Shown: positions 22,201 to 34,396 of the stretch, one piece after another
Layout of the letters: each line of letters begins with the position of its first letter
How positions within the stretch are numbered: position 1 is the first letter of the stretch
NCBI RefSeq assembly: GCF_021130785.1
Contig: NC_060211.1
Coordinates: 124,631,001-124,695,000, forward strand
Length of the DNA: 64,000 nucleotides
Direction of reading: 5' to 3'
From: Homalodisca vitripennis
Lineage: Eukaryota; Arthropoda; Insecta; Hemiptera; Cicadellidae
Notes under the pieces: model-generated
Database searches by the model: none
What the model was told of the DNA's origin: nothing
Seen by the model: only the letters and a program-made list of their open reading frames with translations
Position numbers and translations under genes: made by a program

Positions 22201-24840
22201 AAAATACATTTCACTTACACTCTTCCTATCACTTTATCATGCAATAGAAAAGAAAACTAAATACAAAATATAATATAAAAACTAATATAATATGTTTTAC
22301 AGCATACAAAAAGGGTTGAGCAGTTGCCTGTAATTTTACAAAAGTTGGAGTGCTACAAAGGTATTTAGTACATTGTAGAGTCGTATAGCATGTGTTTGTA
22401 TTCACTATATCAAAAACACTGACACGTTACAATTACTTACTAAAAATCAAGAGCAGTATACAAATTTTTAAAATTTACTTCCACGTCGAAACATCATTAC
22501 TTTGTAATTTTGTTTGCATTGAAATAATATTACCAATATAATATTTCACCAACTAACAATAACATTTTTAAATTTTGCGTGTATTTTTTGTGATGTGACA
22601 TTGAGTGAGTTAGTCGTAAAATAATAAAACATTATGTGATATCGCTACAATAACTACCTTTAACGAAAAGGTTTGCTCTAAAACTCACGTTTTGTACTTG
22701 ACAAGAGTACTTATCTCGTGTTAACAATAACCACCTTCAAGACGCTGTTTGTCGACCCTCTAGAAACACTCATAGCGGTGACACTACACCACACCTGAAC
22801 TACAAGTACCTTGTAACGAAGCAGCAGCTATTTCACAGCACATCATCGTCAAAACATAAAGTATCTTTATCAGTGTCTACTAATAAACTTCTACTTTAAT
22901 ATGATAACTCAGTTTTAAACTTCTTCAAAACTATTTTAATTTTGTAAATTTGGACTATTAATGCCTTGTGAATATACACAGAAATTGCAAATAAAATTTA
23001 AAAAATATTATGAAAATTCTTTTTTAAACTTAAAGACAAAGAGTGAAAACTATTTAAATACACGTATAAATATACAAGCAAACGTAATTAAAATGTTGTA
23101 ATCTTTTCACTGTTTTTTTTTTATTAAAAGATTTAGTACAGTTGAATGATAATAAAAATATAATTAAAACTATCAGAATGTTCATGAGAAATTTCAGCAA
23201 TGTTTTCCAGCAAATTGTGTTGGATATATTTCTGCCACATCATGAATAGAAGTAATATTACTTCCTTCAATATCTGATGATTCGAAATGCTTCTGAAAAA
23301 ATTAGGTCAGACTCAATTAATTAATCAATACTGATTCATGTTGTAAATACAGTCCCTTATAAAAGCTATGAAATTGAAATTGATGAATCATCTTTTTATT
23401 AGTGTCCTCATAGAATTTGATCAATTGATTGAATTTCGTAATAATTTAATCAGACAGATTATTATAGCGTTTTTACTGCCACTGTCATTTAGTAGATATG
23501 AACTTACGTATAAATTTCACAGATACGTATATATAATAACCGAGCGTCGGCAGTGAAACTAACATACCATAAAATTAAAAACGAATAAAATTGTAATTAT
23601 ATTTTGTATATGATTAAATTTGAAATTGTCTTATTAAAATATAGAATTCAGTTTTCTGAATTCTCAAATTTATTATTTAAATTAACAAAACCTAAAAGAA
23701 CACTGAATGAATTTTGGGGCAGGTTACGTTTTTACCACTTTTACCAAATTTGGTGCACGCGCAAACACACACTGATATTACTCGCAATTTTTTAAATGTA
23801 ATACTTTTTAAATACACAAAGTTAATGTGATATAATACAGAACGACTACATCCTTTCAATCGATGTTGTAAATCCTCGTACACTTACGCAATCATTTATA
23901 CCAGCAAAAACAGTCTTATTGTATTAAATTAAAAGCTTAAATTTGCAGTTTTGCGACTAAAACCGAAACATAAATTTGGAAGACCCACCTTTTCGTCTTA
24001 CGTGGTAAAGGCAATTTAATTCTTTTGTATAATTTTATTATCAATGTTATTTATACTATGCTTCAGGTTAAAACAATTACCATGTATTATTACATTTTAT
24101 CGCCTAGTATCGTTTACGAACTTCCAATCTCACGGTTAAGAGTAATCGTAGCATCCTGTAAGTGGTTAAATATCTTAATATATTTTCGAGATCCAATTTA
24201 ACCCCATTACTTAAAGTTCTTTAAATATTTGTCTCGGTTTTCAATAAAGTAACTAAACGCACATATTTTGGTAAACGTGTTCTAATAACTTAAGTATTAA
24301 AATTTCCCATTTGTTCAATTAAGACTTTTTAAATATTTTAATTACCCTTTTACTTTTTATACCTCACGATCTGGTAGTTAGTTTGCCTAATAAAAACATA
24401 CAACTTGGTTTTTTAGAAATGTATAGACGAATTTCCCATAAGAGAGAAATTTATTCTCAGCTGTCCTAGCTTAGACGTCGAAATGGGAAGGCATCAAAAG
24501 GGTTTAAATATTAAAAATAATATTTTCTTAAGTCACACGCTAATAAACAACCGTTTTCCAAATTATTAAATGATATGGATTAAAATGAAAAACTGAGTGC
24601 CAATCAGTACTACCTGGTTTGTATAAAAATATATAAAATAATCTTATCTGTACATATCTTATAAAAATTTTACCTGACAGGGTTATCTTTATATTACAAC
24701 AATGAAAAGTAAAACAAAAAAAGGGTTTTAGTTTTCATTATTCTAATCTTATAAAATATATATTATTAAGTTTAATATTTTATACTCTAACTAAACATCT
24801 TTCAAATTTCGTCTTTATTATGTTTCATATGTTACCGTAC
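19250..24840. other. Long stretch without recognised genes
   Basis: Mostly AT-rich. The part at 19480-20480 is GC-richer and includes a 77-codon open frame (19867-20100, minus; MEFLCKSCPLGSGSSTNDIR at its start) that matches nothing I know. A 112-codon hydrophobic frame at 21401-21739 (minus) lies in AT-rich DNA and is probably chance. No repeat structure was noticed. Confidence 0.45.
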
Positions 24841-24843
24841 TGC

Positions 24844-25084
24844 TAAAGAATGTTGGAGATAAGAAAAATGCGTTTAAAGACGAAAATACTGTCTTGTTTA
24901 AGCTGCTGAATCAGATTAACTCATTAGTGCCTAACTCACGAACCGTAACTCATCAACCCTTCATCCAGGCCATCACATCTTATCAGCCAAGCTTAGTTAC
25001 TTACACTCCTTGCTCATCGGCAGCATTCGGGATTGATGTAGCTCTTTATAGTTGATTAGAAAATGTAATTGAGCAATAGATTGA

Positions 25085-25134
<50 letters not shown>

Positions 25135-25215
25135 ATGAGTTAATCAGATTCAGCAGCTTAAACAAGAAAGGCTTTGCGTCTTTAAACGCATTTTGCTTAT
25201 CTCCAACATTCTTTA
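24844..25215. mobile_element. Foldback / MITE-like element with about 85-bp inverted arms
   Basis: The left arm (24844-24928) starts TAAAGAATGTTGGAGATAAG and ends TTAACTCATTAGT. The right arm (25131-25215) is its inverse, starting ACTAATGAGTTAATCAGATT and ending CTCCAACATTCTTTA. The arms match at nearly every position apart from a few substitutions and short indels. The loop of about 200 bp ends in an (AT)n run (25086-25129). TA flanks both ends, compatible with a Tc1/mariner-type TA target. It has no coding capacity. Confidence 0.75.
25086..25129. repeat. (AT)n microsatellite in the foldback loop
   Basis: About 22 uninterrupted AT units next to the right inverted arm. A second, shorter run is at 25221-25242, just outside that arm. 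Confidence 0.95.
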
Positions 25216-25242
25216 TATGTAATATATATATATATATATATA

Positions 25243-27172
25243 CTCATTCATAATATACATTACTTAGATAATTTCTAAAAGAACAATTGTGTATTTTTAA
25301 TAAAAACTTTTCATAAAGGGCATGAGTTGATAAAATTTACTCACTACGTACTGATATGTACGTATCGTATGGACTCTTACGATACTTACTGTGTCTTGCT
25401 TTTATGCTTTAAATAAATAAAGATTTAAAAAATATATTTTAAAATATAATAAGGTTTAAAAATAATGTCAATTAATATCAGAAAACAATACCTTTTAGTA
25501 TTTTAGCATATACATATTCCAAACTTAAATAATTAAAATAAATGTAGGAATAACCATTTTAAAATAAGAGGGTGCCTGAACCTTAATTTGCAGGTATAGA
25601 TTGTTATAATCAAATTATAAGTCTATATCAAATCGTTTTCTTATGACAACAAATATACCATATTAATTTACGCTTGCTTACTAAATTATCCAAAACTTAA
25701 TATATATTATAGTTTTATGCGATTTTCAAGTATTAAACTATCAAAGCTCTTAGCATAATACATATTCTATTACTGATCAGCTACAAATTTGTCTTTTTAG
25801 TTAGTACTACACAGACGCAGACAATACATTTTCTTAAAGTTCATGGAGGAAAACGTACCTACATTTGAAACAAATCAATTAATTTATTTTAACAACGAAT
25901 TATCATAAAAAATTGTGTATGAGTAGTAATTCAGATTCCAAGTAATAAGGAAATTCTAATGCTGTAGCTTTAAGAATTTCAAATAATTTACTTTGAATGT
26001 GATCCTAATGCGCAGTAAAAGTTTAACCGAGAAATATCAGCAGTCCTTACCATATGTTAGACAAGGGTTTGTTCTTATTACCGTTGTAACTAGAAATAGT
26101 TCGTAAAATGCAGAGATTCAAATACTGACATTAATATAAGAAAAAATATAAATTCCGCATTCGTGGATGATATGGTAATAACAGCCATAGATGAACTCAA
26201 AATTGTATAAATAATTCTAATTAAGACTGCAAATAAATAGAGCAAAACCCATGTTTATGGAGTGTGGAAGGAAACAAAGTGATGTTCAAGTTAGGACTAC
26301 ATTGAGGTTGATGTTTAAAATTTCAAAAGTAAGTACATATAAATAAATAGGAATTCTGTCCATTAGCAATAACGAAGATATGAAAATAAAAAATAGATTA
26401 GATTTGGTCAACAATGTTTTTCAACGTTCGATGAAATTGGAATGCAGATTTCCTCTATGTATTCAATTACTCGCTGTACCACTCCAACAAACATCACATT
26501 TTTCATAGATTTGTGGTATATATAAATAGGTATTTTGACATCTTTCCTTTATATCATCTTAAGCCGCAGGTTTACTTTTAACACTTTTGAAGAAACGCTA
26601 AAAATATATGTATTATAGTCAAATCTGGTGAGCTGGACAAGACATAGGTCCTCCTCGGTCAAACTAATGGCAGTACAAGCTTAGTACATACAGTATTAGT
26701 CATAGGGTGCTAGGCTTCCAAAATACTGCATTAACATGAAATCTATCATGTTTTGAAAAGTTTGTTTAGGTTGTATATGTCGTAGAAGGTTGTTTGTAAA
26801 GAAGTCTAAGTACACAAGATCCCTAGGATGAACTTTTAGACAGTGTGGGCCAGCTTTTGAGTCTCTAACTAGACCGCACCAATCACAAACCAAATGTGTT
26901 GGTGGGGAACTGGTTTAAATCTGTGTATGTTTAACCCCGCTCATTAGTGCATGTTATGTTGCTTAACATGTAGGCTACATTTATCAGTTTTCTTGACAAT
27001 GTGGAAAAATAAGAGTTCCATCATGTTTTGCCAAAACCAGTTAACAATATTGTATAGAAATGGCAACGTTTTAACCACGAATAACTTCTAGCGGAGATAC
27101 GTAATTACAGTTAAATTAACATATTTAGGATTCTAAAAGCTATAATTATTTACTTACTAACTGTTGTGGCCA
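25243..27172. other. AT-rich stretch, no gene recognised
   Basis: No coding region or repeat that I can support. A 65-codon frame at 26696-26893 (minus) has no recognisable domain. Confidence 0.5.
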
Positions 27173-27358
27173 TTATAATCCACAAGGCTTCGACAACGCA
27201 ATGTCTCTAGATGTCTTTTTCTTCGCGCTTCCACTTTCCTTGTTCCCAGAATCCTCAGACCCTTTTTCACCTGGTCCCACCACTACCACCACCTGGTTAC
27301 TTTGGTCGTCCAAAAGATCTTTAATCTTTTGCGTTTTTTTTCCAGAATTGTCACGGTG
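27173..27358 (-). other. Coding-like segment, possible exon or retro-fragment
   Basis: The minus strand is open for 61 codons ending in TAA. It starts HRDNSGKKTQKIKDLLDDQS, continues NQVVVVVGPGEKGSEDSGNK and ends KKKTSRDIALSKPCGL. It is GC-richer than its surroundings. An AG (AATATAG) precedes it. Upstream, across one in-frame TAG, the same frame reads YEVKGSVGQAHLEVRI, so this may be one decayed coding stretch rather than an exon with its acceptor. The product is not recognised. Confidence 0.3.
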
Positions 27359-27410
27359 CTATATTCTTACCTCAAGATGTGCCTGGCCAACTGATCCCTT
27401 TACTTCATAA

Positions 27411-30400
27411 CTCAGCTACAATATCTGGCTTTGTATACATTTACCTCAATTCTCGATTATGCTTTTATCCTCTATTCTCCATCGTCGAAGACTGTCGCGT
27501 ACACTTTTTTTAAATATTTTATTCTCAAAAACTATTAAATTATTTCTGTTTTCATATTTAATAACATATTTTAAGATCTTTATAAGAACACTACCTTGAT
27601 AATTGTTTTTTAAATTCTAATTTTTGTTGTATGGGAAAGTATTTTAGAATAAATCAAGCAGTACTACTTTTGCACTTCACTGGAATTTTCGTCATCTAGA
27701 CAAGGGAGAAATCAATAGTTGGTGACCCATATAAAAAGTTATTATTCTTAGAGGACTGCATCGGACATTAAAGGATTAAGTTTGAATTCCTTTTTTGTAG
27801 GGACGTGGATCACTGTTTGATCTCTGGACAACTGATAAATGGTACTATTTCAACAATATTTCGATACACATATAACATACAATAATACTTTACTTCCATT
27901 TTATAGGCATAGATTTTTTAAAGATGGTTGTTAAGTATTGGTTAAAACTTTTACTGGCTTCCACTTGACAAGTGTCCTTCAGGACAAAGAGGGGAGTAAT
28001 ATAGCACGTGCTTAATTTTATTTCAAATATTTAATAAAAATATAGTTATAGGAGAAAGGTTATAAAAAATTGCTTTAAATTGTAAGTAGTGTAGTAGTGA
28101 TTGTAGTATTTTTTTTTGTGTTGTGTGTAATGCATAGGTGAATTAAAAATTTATTTCTCAAGAAAGTTAGGTAATGATAAACAAACACAGCTGCTAATCC
28201 GAAAGTCGACTACAATAAGTTAGCAATTGGTTTATACTACAACCTTATGATTGGGTGGTCGGAGACCAATCGGAGGCTTCCGTTATGTGGTACTGTAGGT
28301 TAGGAAACAGCCGTTACAAAAGGCAATGGCTCGTGAATCCTGCGGCATTTTTGGTCTTAGGCATATTATTTAGTTATTTAGTGGTTAGTGCCAAAAAATC
28401 CATTCTACATGGGATTTGCATAAGTATAAATTTCATATTCGAATTAATTTATAGTCTACTAATTAGGTTTTGTTTTAGTAGGAAATATTGTACTAATTTA
28501 ATACGTTTTGAGTACTGAATTTTGAAGAATAATTACACTATTAACGTTGGATTGCAAGATATAAAGACTTCAAGCAAGATTTTGTTCAAGTAGATTTTTC
28601 TCTTTAAATATTATTCAAAGTAATATGTGATAAAAGTTTTTAACGTAACAGTAAAAAAAATAATACATAATGGTTTCAAGGTTTGAAGTAAATACTATTT
28701 TAAGGAATATATTATAATTACAGTTTAAACTTTGAATGTGTGCCAACTGTAACCAGAAATTCTCATTTAGAAAAAAGAAATTTTAGCTATGCCTATTAGA
28801 GAGAATTAATTGATTTGGTTTGCATTGGATTTATAATGTGATATTTTATTTGAGTTAAACAAAAGTTAATTTTATTTCGATTTTAAATTTTTGACTAAAG
28901 AGGTATTTAATTTATTTTATATTATTATTTATTATTTATTGAGGTCCTCTAATACATTTTTGATTAAAAATAAATACGTTGAATATGGTATTAAGTTGAC
29001 ATTATTGAATGCAAATTTTAATTTTAAAGTTCTAATGAACTGTGATTTAACAAAATACATTATTACTAATTTTAGAAAGTATTTTCCTGTTGATCTTCAA
29101 CAATAGTCAGGATTAAATAGTTTTAAAACTAGAAATAGAAGTAGAGATAAAATAAAGCAAATATTTTGTATAGAGAGAAAAAAATAAATTTTAGTTAAGA
29201 GAAATAAAAGAATATTTGATAATCTCTCCTTACAGAATTTAGCATACGCTATTTTAAAGGAATAAGCTACATAATACCAAAATTAGTAAGTAATAACAAT
29301 AGTACAATTAACTTTTACACATGGCCCGTATAAAATGTTAAGTAATATAAGAAGTAAATATTTTAATTTCTGCTGTAAACTTTTACGGAATAAATTTCTA
29401 ATTTTGTTTTATATAATTAACTAATTGAATATAATGTTTTTATTTCATATATTGATGTAATCGGTTCACAAACTCGATTGCTGCATTATTATTCTGTTTG
29501 GTTATGGTTTTAATGAGAAATTATGTTATAATTTTGTGTGTGTTGCATATGATTATGTATACATTTCATGATTGAGTTGTCATATAAATACATAAGTGAG
29601 TATAAAGTATAAAATCAATTTACTGCGTGTATTTTTAAATCCTTCACATTATTCTTAGAAACACAACTCCTTCACTGAGATTCTATATTACAGAGAAAAC
29701 ATAACTGGCAGTACTAATATAATTATTCACAGTCATTACACATTCAACTAATCTAACTTCGAAATTCTTTGAAGTTATCAGAAGTTATTTACCCTCAGTT
29801 TAAACAGAATTTGTATTAACTATACTTTGAAACTAATTTTAATCTTCATAATAAGGAATTTTATAGTTTTATGTGATAAAATAGTTTTTTTTATAAATAT
29901 AAGACAAATATTGCTCTTCATTTAAGAGAAGCCAAAACAAAGAGTGGTGTTTTCGACTCACGTTCTCTGGAATATCATTTATAGTTATGTACAGCATTAG
30001 TTACATTATAATAGAAGCAGGAAGTGCTCATTTCCTACAGGTTGGAGTCAATTTCCGGTCTCTTCCGGTGTTACAGTGACTTGTACAATGTACAGTAGCT
30101 TAAGTTTAGTAATGTCAGCATCAGAAAGTCAACTCATTGCTTTTATTGTAGATACACATATTAAACGCGATAATTTGGACAGCTATGAAGAATTTATATT
30201 TTTGTGACAGTAAATATTTAACTTACCCATAATTGTTGACTTTGGATTAATGAAATATTCACTTATTCTTATTGGTACGACTATAATTAATTGTCTAGAA
30301 AAGTGTAGATACTTTTAAAGGTATTATATGACTTTTGAAATCGGTGAGATTAACCAAAATAATAAAAACATTAGGTTTCGGGAAAAAAAGAATTTGGTCT

Positions 30401-32030
30401 TTTCTTTAGATTGAAAAACTTGTCAAAATGAATAAAAACGCTTCGACTTCACTAACTGTGAAATTGAATAGGACGAACCAATATTGAAGATATTTTTATA
30501 AACAAGTTACAAACTAAGTCGTCAAATGTGTTAATGTTTCAACTGTCTAACTGGTCAATTGCTCAGTTGAATGCATATTGACTAAATCCATTTTAGTAAT
30601 CAACGAAATATAAGAGAACTAACTAATGTATCACCTCACTTTCGCACTATGTGGGCGAACGTGGTACACAGCAAATTCCAGAAAACTAACACTACGATTA
30701 GGCTGCTAATAACATTTTATTTGTAGAGACTACATTCATTATAATCGCATGTGTTTTCTTTGTAGCCTCATTTAATAACATTCATTTAAAACATTTTATA
30801 TTGTAAACAACGTTTCAATATTATTAACTAATTAGTGTAAGGTCTGGTCCTTCCTTTAAATTTAGATTGAGTAAATATTACCAAGATAGATGATCTTTTT
30901 GCCATACAGGTTAACACAGACAGCGCAGGTTACTTTGAAAATAGTTATTATTTTATATTTTTCGTTATTCTTTAAAATAGGAACAAAACCAAATATTTGT
31001 AATAGCACAGGTTTTTTTATCCAAATAGAAAGGTTTGCGCATGGTGACGTTATAATATGAACTGTTTCTAACGCCTCAATAACTTCTTAAGTCAAAATAC
31101 TTTTTTGCCAGTATTAAGTAAATTTATTTCGTATGCACTATTATTATGGTCTTATATACTACAAGAGCATTCAAAACAAATTCACATAGCAAAACAAAAC
31201 TGCAATATCACCAGTGATGTCCTTTTGTTTAAAATAAAAATATAAATCATCAAAATCTTACTATATGAGATAACTAAGCGCAAAGTAGATATTCAAGGAT
31301 AAAATTTACACTAATCAGGATTAAAGATAGACGATTTATTTAATTACAGTAAATAAGTTCTAGTGTCAGTTACAATAGACTGTATTACGTTTTGAAGAAC
31401 GTAATTTTAAAAATAGCATATAAAACTAAGCTACAGAGATGCAGTTTGGGGGTGAGCATGAATATAATATGAGGTTCTGTAAAAATTTGGTTTTATGTTG
31501 TTACTCATTAAACCTGAAGTACAAGACGTAAACAACAAGTTGCCTTTATTGAGATCGCATCGAAACTTTGACACACAAAGTTTGTTTTAAAAGATTAAAG
31601 TTTGTTTTCTTTTATTTAGAAGGTAAGTCCTTTGTTACGTTTTTGTTTAATATAATTTGCCTTCCTGAATACTATTCTTAAAGTGATTGTCTTATATGTA
31701 AAGAAATTTAGAAAAAAATAAGGACGAAGATATTACTGTTTATCAATAAATATTGAGTTATTTTCTAATTTTACTGTTATTGAGTTCAATAAGGTTTTTA
31801 GTTTTATACATATTGCTTGGCAAATGTTTAAAAACATCACTATTTCAATGTAAAGATTTATTAGTGGTTTCTAAAAAATATTAAATACCTTAATCAGTCA
31901 AACAATGTAATATCCACAGACCAAAAGAAAATTGTATGTAACGAGTTTCGTTAAATTATCCATTTGCTGTAAAACTATATTAATTACTGATTACCGAATC
32001 CGCAAATAAATCACTATGGTAACTTGCTGT
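27411..32030. other. AT-rich stretch, no gene recognised
   Basis: No coding region, RNA gene or strong repeat was seen. Open frames at 28255-28518 and 28891-29106 (plus) are short, AT-biased and without domains. Confidence 0.5.
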
Positions 32031-32042
32031 ATATCACTATGA

Positions 32043-32485
32043 CATGTAACTGTACAAACCAGGGTTACTGTACAATACACACTAGAGAAGGTGAGATACT
32101 GGGAATTAATCAGAATAGAACTTCCTGTGTGTCTACCCGACATGTAACTGTACAAACCAGAAGTTACTGTACAATGCACACTAGAGAAGGTGAGATACTG
32201 GGAATTAATCAGAATAGAACTTCCTGTGTGTCAACACGACATGTAACTGTACAAACCAGGCGCACTGTACAATGCACACTAGAGAAGGTGAGATACTGGG
32301 AATTAATCAGAATAGAACTTCCTATGTGTCAACACGACATGTAACTGTACAAACCAGACGTTACTGTACAATGCACACTAGAGAAGGTGAGATACTGGGG
32401 ATTAATTCGAATAGAACTTCCTGTGTGTCAACGCGACATGTAACTGTAAAAACCAGGCACACTGTCGAAGGTGAGAGAATGGGGA
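32043..32485. repeat. Tandem repeat, period 98-99 bp, about 4.5 copies
   Basis: Units start with CATGTAACTGTACAAACCAG-like sequence at 32043, 32141, 32240, 32338 and 32437. Each contains CACACTAGAGAAGGTGAGAT and CAGAATAGAACTTCCTGTGT. Identity between units is very high, suggesting recent expansion. Period lengths near a multiple of 3 create repeat-encoded open frames on both strands; I regard these as by-products. Confidence 0.95.
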
Positions 32486-32633
32486 TAAATTAGTATGGTC
32501 ACTTTCTGCGTCGCAGCATGCCATTCACAGTACAAATAATAAAGATCTAGATGGCGATGGTTGGTAGGGAGTGAAGTGCAGACGCATTATTTCATACACG
32601 ACGTTCTTTTATTGATTTTAAAATCATAACATG

Positions 32634-32835
32634 TGTTCAAATATTATTGGCCAATGTTCCAATAAATGCTACGGTTTGCTCTGGTATCGTACTTAAACAA
32701 GTATTGTTTACAGGCAGAACCTCAACAAAATCAAAACCTTTGTTCAAATATTATTGGCCGATGTTTACGGAATTATAAATTCTGCTTAAGACTCGTTCCT
32801 AAACAAGTATTGTTTTACTGGAAATCGCTCAACCA
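32634..32835. repeat. Diverged tandem duplication of about 107 bp
   Basis: GTTCAAATATTATTGGCC occurs at about 32635 and 32742, each followed at similar spacing by CTTAAACAAGTATTGTTTAC or CTAAACAAGTATTGTTTTAC. Confidence 0.8.
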
Positions 32836-32863
32836 ATATAAGTGCTTAGCAAATTATTTGTAG

Positions 32864-34290
32864 TGACATGGTTTGGTTGTTTATTGAGTATTACGATCAA
32901 TAAATTTAAAATTATTTGAAAGTAACAACCTGTGAAGTATGAGTTGGTGCCTACAGAAAACTATCAGTTATAGTTTAACGCAAGTAACTCAGTCAGTCTA
33001 ACATAAACTCAGCAGTAGACCTAAGGTTAACTTACCGCATTTCCTTGCATCAGTATAGAGAAGGTATGTCTCAATCTTTGAGAGTAGTTTTTGCAGCTCA
33101 TAAAATTTGCATTGCTCTTTATTTTTAACCATGTAAATATTTGTATGATTAATGGGTGAAAATTGTTTAATTATTTCAGGATATTTTTTATAAGGATACA
33201 ATTATAACTAATTTTATCAAAAGAATGCCAATTCATAGAAGTACAGCACCTGTTTTCTCATATTTAATTCTATTGAAAAGTTCGTTAATTAGGACTTAGG
33301 AATATGTTATACCGCTCTCATCAAACACACTCTAAGTAAAATGTGTGTATTTAACAATTTTAATAATATCAATATAACTTTCTCTATCATAATTTAAATT
33401 ATTTACTTTAAATTTTTTGCCCTAAGGGCCCAACTATTGAGATTGCAGTTATCCGATGTGTGTAATAAGATTCAGTATTTTTGTAATAATACCGTTTTTA
33501 TATACATTTGTTTACATAAATTTACTCAACTAAAAGTCTATGAACTATTTTATACATTATATAAAGATTAAAATTATACTATCTAATTACAAAGTTTTTT
33601 GCGAGTACTTCGGCAATGAAAAGTGCATAAGTGACTGCTGCAACCCCCACAATATTGTTACGTTAAAAAAATTAAGTTGAAAGTTCTCCTACATTGCAAA
33701 TTCAACCTTGGTACATATTATTTCGCTATTAGCTTGCTTGTCTTTAGGAATTGATTACAGTAGTACGTAAGGCATGTAAGGCTACATGCGTGCCTTGCTA
33801 CAAGCGCATATGCGTGTGTGCTTGAGTACTTGCTCAGCATCGGAGTTAATCAGTTATTCGACTTAATTCAAATGATATAGATAATTCTAAATAGACATAG
33901 TGCCTATCAAATTCGGATAAATACTTCCTCAGTGTACTACAGAAGACATCATTTATTAACTACAATACAAAATATATTTTAACATCGCCTGGCTCATATC
34001 AATTTTAATTTGGTAGTAATATTATATAGTTCACTAACGTTTGTTCAAGATAAGTGTGACCTGAGGAAGCCTTCAGGGCACGTTACTTCCGGCAAGGAAC
34101 AAAGGTGGCAAAGATTACTTCCTTCACAGGCGCTGACTGGTTTCCTGCCACTGCCTTCAGAGCGATTTTTGTAACAAGACTTTGTAATAGTGTTTTTATA
34201 CACATAAAAAGGTTATTTTATATTATTTACGTATATTAGGTATAATATAATATATTAGGTGGGGTTGTTACTGGGGCTGTATATATATAT
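32864..34290. other. AT-rich stretch, no gene recognised
   Basis: Nothing coding recognised. A GC-richer patch at 34060-34180 has an open reading on each strand for about 30-40 codons but no known domain. It may be an old repeat. Confidence 0.45.
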
Positions 34291-34292
34291 AT

Positions 34293-34396
34293 AGTTTTAT
34301 AAGTTCATATATATTATATATAAACCATGCTTATATATATATATATATATATATATAAGTTTATGTTTATATATAATAATATGAACTTATAAAACT
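34293..34396. repeat. Inverted repeat (32-33 bp arms) around an (AT)n core
   Basis: The left arm 34293-34325 (AGTTTTATAAGTTCATATAT...) and right arm 34365-34396 (...ATATGAACTTATAAAACT) are inverse copies with one small indel. The 39-bp spacer is mostly (AT)n (34331-34356). It would form a long hairpin. Confidence 0.8.

Noticed and set aside
32043..32485. CRISPR-like array
   Set aside because: The repeats are contiguous 98-99-bp units with no distinct spacers, in a eukaryotic genome.
32024..32493. Repeat-encoded open frames (plus) and a partner frame on the minus strand
   Set aside because: By-products of a 98-99-bp minisatellite: the frame shifts between units of 98 and 99 bp, and there is no start context or homology.
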